NCBI GenBank assembly: GCA_965365655.1
Contig: CBDUCN010000253.1
Location: forward strand, 1-7,851
Reading direction: 5' to 3'
DNA: 7,851 nt
From: JBFHNV01 sp965365655
GTDB lineage: Bacteria > Pseudomonadota > Gammaproteobacteria > HK1
Shown: positions 5,531-7,851 of the stretch, one piece after another
Numbering within the stretch: position 1 is the first letter of the stretch
How the letters are laid out: each line of letters starts with the position of its first letter
Translations under genes and position numbers: made by a program
The notes under the pieces: generated by a model
The model's input: only the letters and a program-made list of their open reading frames with translations
Database searches by the model: none
Told to the model about the DNA's origin: nothing

Positions 5531-7513
5531 CTACAGCGCGAGCCCGACCCGCCGCCCGTCGTGAATCGCGTACGGCGCCTGGCGCGGCGCCGCGGCGTCG
5601 CCGACGAGGTGCACCTCCAGGGCGCCTCCTGCAAGGTCGCGCGCGAGCGTGTCCTCGGCGCGGTTCGGCGTCGCCATCACGAGGTCGTCGGCCGCGACGA
5701 CGTGCTCCTCGCCGGTCAGCAACGAGCGCACCCGTGCGCCCTCTTGCGTCCACGCGGTCACCGCGCTCTCGCACCGGAACACGACGCCGAGGCGCGCGAG
5801 GCGCTGGCGCAGCGGGAAGTCGGCGGCGGTGCGCTGCAGCTCTTTCGCGACCATCGGGTCCGGCGTGACCAGCGTGACCGCATGGCCCGCCTCGGCCAGC
5901 CACCACGCGGTGCCGCACCCGCGCCAGTTGCCGCCCTCGTCCAGCACCACCACCCGCGGGCCCGGGCGGGCCGCCCGGCCCAGCACGTCCTCCGCGGACC
6001 ACACCCGCCCGCGCTCGATGCCGGGCAGCGCGGCCACGCCGGGCAGCGCCTTCTGGAAGCCGTCGCCCGCCGGCTGCGAGCCGGTGGCCACGACCACCGC
6101 GTCCGGCGCGAGCTCGCGCACCTCCGCGGCCTCGACGAGCCAGTTGAAGCGCACCTCGACCTGCAGCTTCGTGAGCTGGCGCTGATACCAGTCGATCAGG
6201 TCCAGCACCTGCCCGCGCCGCGGCTGCAGGCCCGCGAGGCGGAACTGCCCCCCGAGCTCGCCGCTCGCCTCGGCCAGCGTGACGCGGTGCCCGCGCTCCG
6301 CCGCGACCCGTGCGGCCTCGAGGCCTGCCGGGCCGCCGCCGACGACCAGCACGCGCCGCGGGCGCGGCGACGGCGTGAAGCGATCGCCGCCCCACTCCCA
6401 CTCGCGCCCCACCGACGGGTTCACCAGGCACGAGATCCAGTAGTCGCGCGAGCGCCGCCCCCAGCACATCTGGTTGCACGACAGGCAACCGCGCACGTCG
6501 TCGGGGCGTCCGCCCAGGGCCTTCGCGACCAGGTGCGGATCGGCGATCTGACCGCGCACGATGGACACCAGGTCCGCGTCGCCCGCGCGCAGCACCTCCT
6601 CCGCGTTGTCCGGCGTGCGGATGTGGCTCTCGGCGGTGACCAGCGCGTGGCTGACCGCGCCCTTCAGCACGGCCGACAGCGCCGTGCCCATGCGCTCCGG
6701 ATACAGGAAGGTGGGCATCAGCTTGTAGAAGTCGAGATAGCTCCCGGAGCCGCAGGTCACGTAGTCGACGAGCTGGTCGCGGTCGTGGCGCGCGACGATC
6801 TCGGCAAGCGACTCCCGCGACAGCGCGACGTCGAAGTCCGGCTCGTCGTTGACGGCGAGGCCGACGATGAAGTCGTCGCCGCACACCGCGCGCACGCGCG
6901 CGGCGATCTCGCGCGAGAAGCGCGTGCGGTTCTCGAGCGACCCGCCCCACCGGTCGTCGCGGTGGTTCGACCACGGCGTCCAGAACTGGTCGAGCAGCGC
7001 GTGGTACGCGGCCCACAGCTCCACGCCGTCGAAGCCCGCGTCGCGGCAGCGGCGCGCGGCCTGCACGAAGCCGTCGATGGTCTCCTCGATCTCCGCCTCG
7101 CTCATCGCGTGGCTGCCGTCGCTGTCGTGATAGCTGGGCAGACCCGACGGCGACCAGTGCGGGTGGTACGAGTTGTCCGAGTCGCCGTGCTGGCCCACGT
7201 GGTAGAGCTGCTGCAGCACGAGCGCGCCGTGCTCGTGCACCGCGTCGGTGAGCGCACGGAAGTGCGGGACCACGTCGTCGCTGGAGTGTCGGAAATTGCC
7301 GCGCGTGAGCACCGCCGCCGCGTGCACCGGCATCGGCTCGACGACGATCATCGCCGCGCCGCCGATCGCGCGCTCGCGGTAGTACGCGACGTGACGCTCC
7401 GTCGGCAGCCCCTCCACCGCCATGTTCGCGGTGTGCGCGCCGAACACGACCCGGTTGCGCAGCGTGCGCCCGCGCAACGACGCAGGCGCCGAAAGATTCG
7501 GATATGCCGTCAT
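5531..7513 (-). CDS. FMN/4Fe-4S/FAD oxidoreductase, trimethylamine dehydrogenase-like, 660 aa
   Basis: The N-terminal OYE-type FMN barrel (about 5-340) shows NRVVFGAHT (20-28), GFDGVELWAAYHALLDQF (160-177) and WGGSLENRTRF (189-199). A 4Fe-4S site follows with Cys343, 346, 350 and 362 (CX2CX3CX11C). The FAD domain begins VLVVGGGPAGLEAA (388-401), a second nucleotide-binding region lies at 521-551, and VGDAAAPR (637-644) closes the FAD site. Length fits the 2,4-dienoyl-CoA reductase / trimethylamine dehydrogenase superfamily. The FMN-site His pair of OYE enzymes (HxAH) reads W167-A-A-Y170, and Thr28 sits where TMADH has its flavin-linked Cys. The second nucleotide domain starts LDEGGNW, closer to ADP-binding TMADH-like proteins than to a GxGxxG NAD(P)H site. 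I infer an amine or N-methyl dehydrogenase-like demethylase (DgcA/StcD-like) more than an enoyl reductase; substrate unknown. ATG 7513 lacks a clear ribosome site but fits the family N-terminus. Confidence 0.88.
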   Translation of the reverse strand: MTAYPNLSAPASLRGRTLRNRVVFGAHTANMAVEGLPTERHVAYYRERAIGGAAMIVVEPMPVHAAAVLTRGNFRHSSDDVVPHFRALTDAVHEHGALVLQQLYHVGQHGDSDNSYHPHWSPSGLPSYHDSDGSHAMSEAEIEETIDGFVQAARRCRDAGFDGVELWAAYHALLDQFWTPWSNHRDDRWGGSLENRTRFSREIAARVRAVCGDDFIVGLAVNDEPDFDVALSRESLAEIVARHDRDQLVDYVTCGSGSYLDFYKLMPTFLYPERMGTALSAVLKGAVSHALVTAESHIRTPDNAEEVLRAGDADLVSIVRGQIADPHLVAKALGGRPDDVRGCLSCNQMCWGRRSRDYWISCLVNPSVGREWEWGGDRFTPSPRPRRVLVVGGGPAGLEAARVAAERGHRVTLAEASGELGGQFRLAGLQPRRGQVLDLIDWYQRQLTKLQVEVRFNWLVEAAEVRELAPDAVVVATGSQPAGDGFQKALPGVAALPGIERGRVWSAEDVLGRAARPGPRVVVLDEGGNWRGCGTAWWLAEAGHAVTLVTPDPMVAKELQRTAADFPLRQRLARLGVVFRCESAVTAWTQEGARVRSLLTGEEHVVAADDLVMATPNRAEDTLARDLAGGALEVHLVGDAAAPRQAPYAIHDGRRVGLAL

Positions 7514-7528
7514 GAATCAGAAAAGCCG

Positions 7529-7542
7529 GGGTCGGACCAACC
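7529..7542 (+). repeat. Inverted repeat left arm (GGGTCGGACCAACC)
   Basis: Exact reverse complement of 7738-7751. The core GGTCgGACC is a 4-bp mini-palindrome around one base. It lies 16 bp upstream of the minus-strand oxidoreductase start and so within its leader or ribosome-loading region. Confidence 0.8.
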
Positions 7543-7660
7543 TATCCAGCTGAATCCGTTCACCTTTCCCACGAGAAGACCCGAGTTTCGGAGTGTTAGC
7601 CGTGCGCATGGTCCCCCTTCTCCCGCTTCTTGGATGCCCGCGCCAGCTTTAGACCGTCAG

Positions 7661-7677
7661 AAGAATCGCTGATTCTT
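7661..7677. repeat. Small hairpin AAGAATC-gct-GATTCTT
   Basis: Perfect 7-bp stem with a 3-nt loop inside the low-GC segment, immediately followed by the next hairpin with no gap. Confidence 0.55.
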
Positions 7678-7701
7678 GCGCCTAACAGCGCTAGAAGGCG
7701 C
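7678..7701. repeat. Small hairpin GCGCCT...AGGCGC
   Basis: Perfect 6-bp stem with a 12-nt loop that itself contains the palindrome AGCGCT (7687-7692). It abuts the preceding hairpin, giving a tandem pair of stem-loops. Confidence 0.45.
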
Positions 7702-7851
7702 AATTGGAGCGAAACCTCGATGAGAATCAGAGACATGGGTTGGTCCGACCCTATCGAATCACGCAAGCCGACTACCTCAGCGTGATCATCAGCGCCATCG
7801 AAAACGTCTCCAACGATGCCGTGGCCGGCGCGGAGTTCGACGGACACTATG
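7695..7851 (+). CDS. Partial plus-strand coding frame running off the right edge, unidentified
   Basis: The plus frame is open from 7695 (after TAG 7692-7694) to the window end. From 7752 its translation reads YRITQADYLSVIISAIENV, then SNDAVAGAEFDGHY: amphipathic and compositionally ordinary, unlike the Arg/Ala-rich shadow frames elsewhere. About 26 of 33 third positions there are G or C, against about 56% for the opposing minus frame, which favours the plus strand. No ATG starts this frame; only TTG at 7704 and at 7740 are available, and the second lies inside the right repeat arm. The true start is therefore uncertain, and the 5' end may have been replaced by the repeat element. I do not recognise the family. 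A broken gene remnant is possible, as is a real gene with a TTG start. Confidence 0.35.
7738..7751 (-). repeat. Inverted repeat right arm (GGTTGGTCCGACCC on +)
   Basis: Exact 14-bp reverse complement of 7529-7542. Its core is GGTCcGACC. The protein-like frame of the right edge becomes convincing directly after this arm. Confidence 0.8.

Larger units (their letters stand above)
7514..7751. mobile_element. Putative REP/MITE-like element, low GC, bounded by inverted repeat
   Basis: GC drops to about 55% over 7511-7740 (127 of 230 by hand count), against about 77% at the left edge of the window. The perfect 14-bp inverted repeat at 7529-7542 and 7738-7751 brackets 195 nt that hold two smaller hairpins and no convincing gene. 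Each arm contains GGTC-N-GACC, itself a small hairpin, as in REP sequences served by RAYT (Y1-type) transposases. No transposase is visible here and no clear target-site duplication flanks the arms; GAATCA at 7514-7519 and 7756-7761 is the only shared flank word and is not adjacent to the arms. The element lies directly upstream of the oxidoreductase start, so it probably forms part of that gene's promoter or leader. A pair of REP units around unrelated sequence is an equally good reading. Confidence 0.4.

Noticed and set aside
3832..5868. 678-codon plus-strand open frame
   Set aside because: Antisense to the acyltransferase and its upstream gap, with Arg/His/Gly-rich translation and no motif.
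5561..7672. 703-codon plus-strand open frame
   Set aside because: Antisense shadow of the oxidoreductase, which has clear cofactor motifs on the minus strand. Long antisense frames are expected at this GC content.
7591..7701. Integron attC-like words GTTAGCC (7595-7601) and GCCTAAC (7680-7686)
   Set aside because: The words are in the wrong order for one attC, GTTAGCC deviates from GTTRRRY, and no L'/L'' pairing is evident.
7596..7847. 83-codon minus-strand frame with a GTG start
   Set aside because: It spans the right repeat arm and both hairpins, and its GC3 over 7752-7847 is lower than that of the opposing plus frame. No family resemblance and no ribosome site visible within the window.

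Overview
The window is a stretch of GC-rich bacterial chromosome (about 77% GC in the first 60 bases by hand count). It looks proteobacterial, judging by the gene families and the Shine-Dalgarno-led starts, but no marker gene fixes the taxon. Coding sequence fills most of it. I see no rRNA, tRNA, CRISPR array, prophage or recognisable defence system, and no complete transposase.

Layout. (1) Positions 1-1890, minus strand: the 5' 630 codons of a secreted subtilase-like (S8/S53 clan) peptidase whose 3' end lies left of the window. (2) Positions 2110-2787, plus strand: a 225-aa conserved-type protein of unknown function, divergent from the peptidase across about 220 bp. (3) Positions 2788-3117: a non-coding gap with GC-rich hairpins. 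(4) Positions 3118-3801, plus strand: a double-cupin protein of ChrR type without a zinc anti-sigma domain or an adjacent sigma-factor gene. (5) Positions 3811-5214, minus strand: a PlsC/LPLAT-type acyltransferase with a membrane-embedded C-terminal half, convergent with the cupin gene (9 bp between stop codons). (6) Positions 5215-5530: a gap with a short direct repeat and a strong hairpin. (7) Positions 5531-7513, minus strand: a 660-aa flavin/iron-sulfur oxidoreductase of the trimethylamine dehydrogenase / 2,4-dienoyl-CoA reductase superfamily.

From 7514 to the right end the character changes. GC falls to about 55%, a perfect 14-bp inverted repeat (7529-7542 and 7738-7751) brackets about 195 bp holding two further small hairpins, and an open, protein-like plus-strand frame runs off the right edge directly behind the second repeat arm. 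This resembles a REP/MITE-like non-autonomous mobile element next to the 5' part, or a broken copy, of an unidentified gene.

The genes do not form an obvious operon or pathway: orientations alternate and intergenic gaps are large. They read as independent housekeeping or accessory functions (extracellular proteolysis, lipid acylation, amine or enoate oxidation, a small-molecule-binding cupin). The points most worth a second look are the altered catalytic residues of the peptidase, the unusual FMN-site residues of the oxidoreductase, and the repeat-bounded low-GC segment at the right end.
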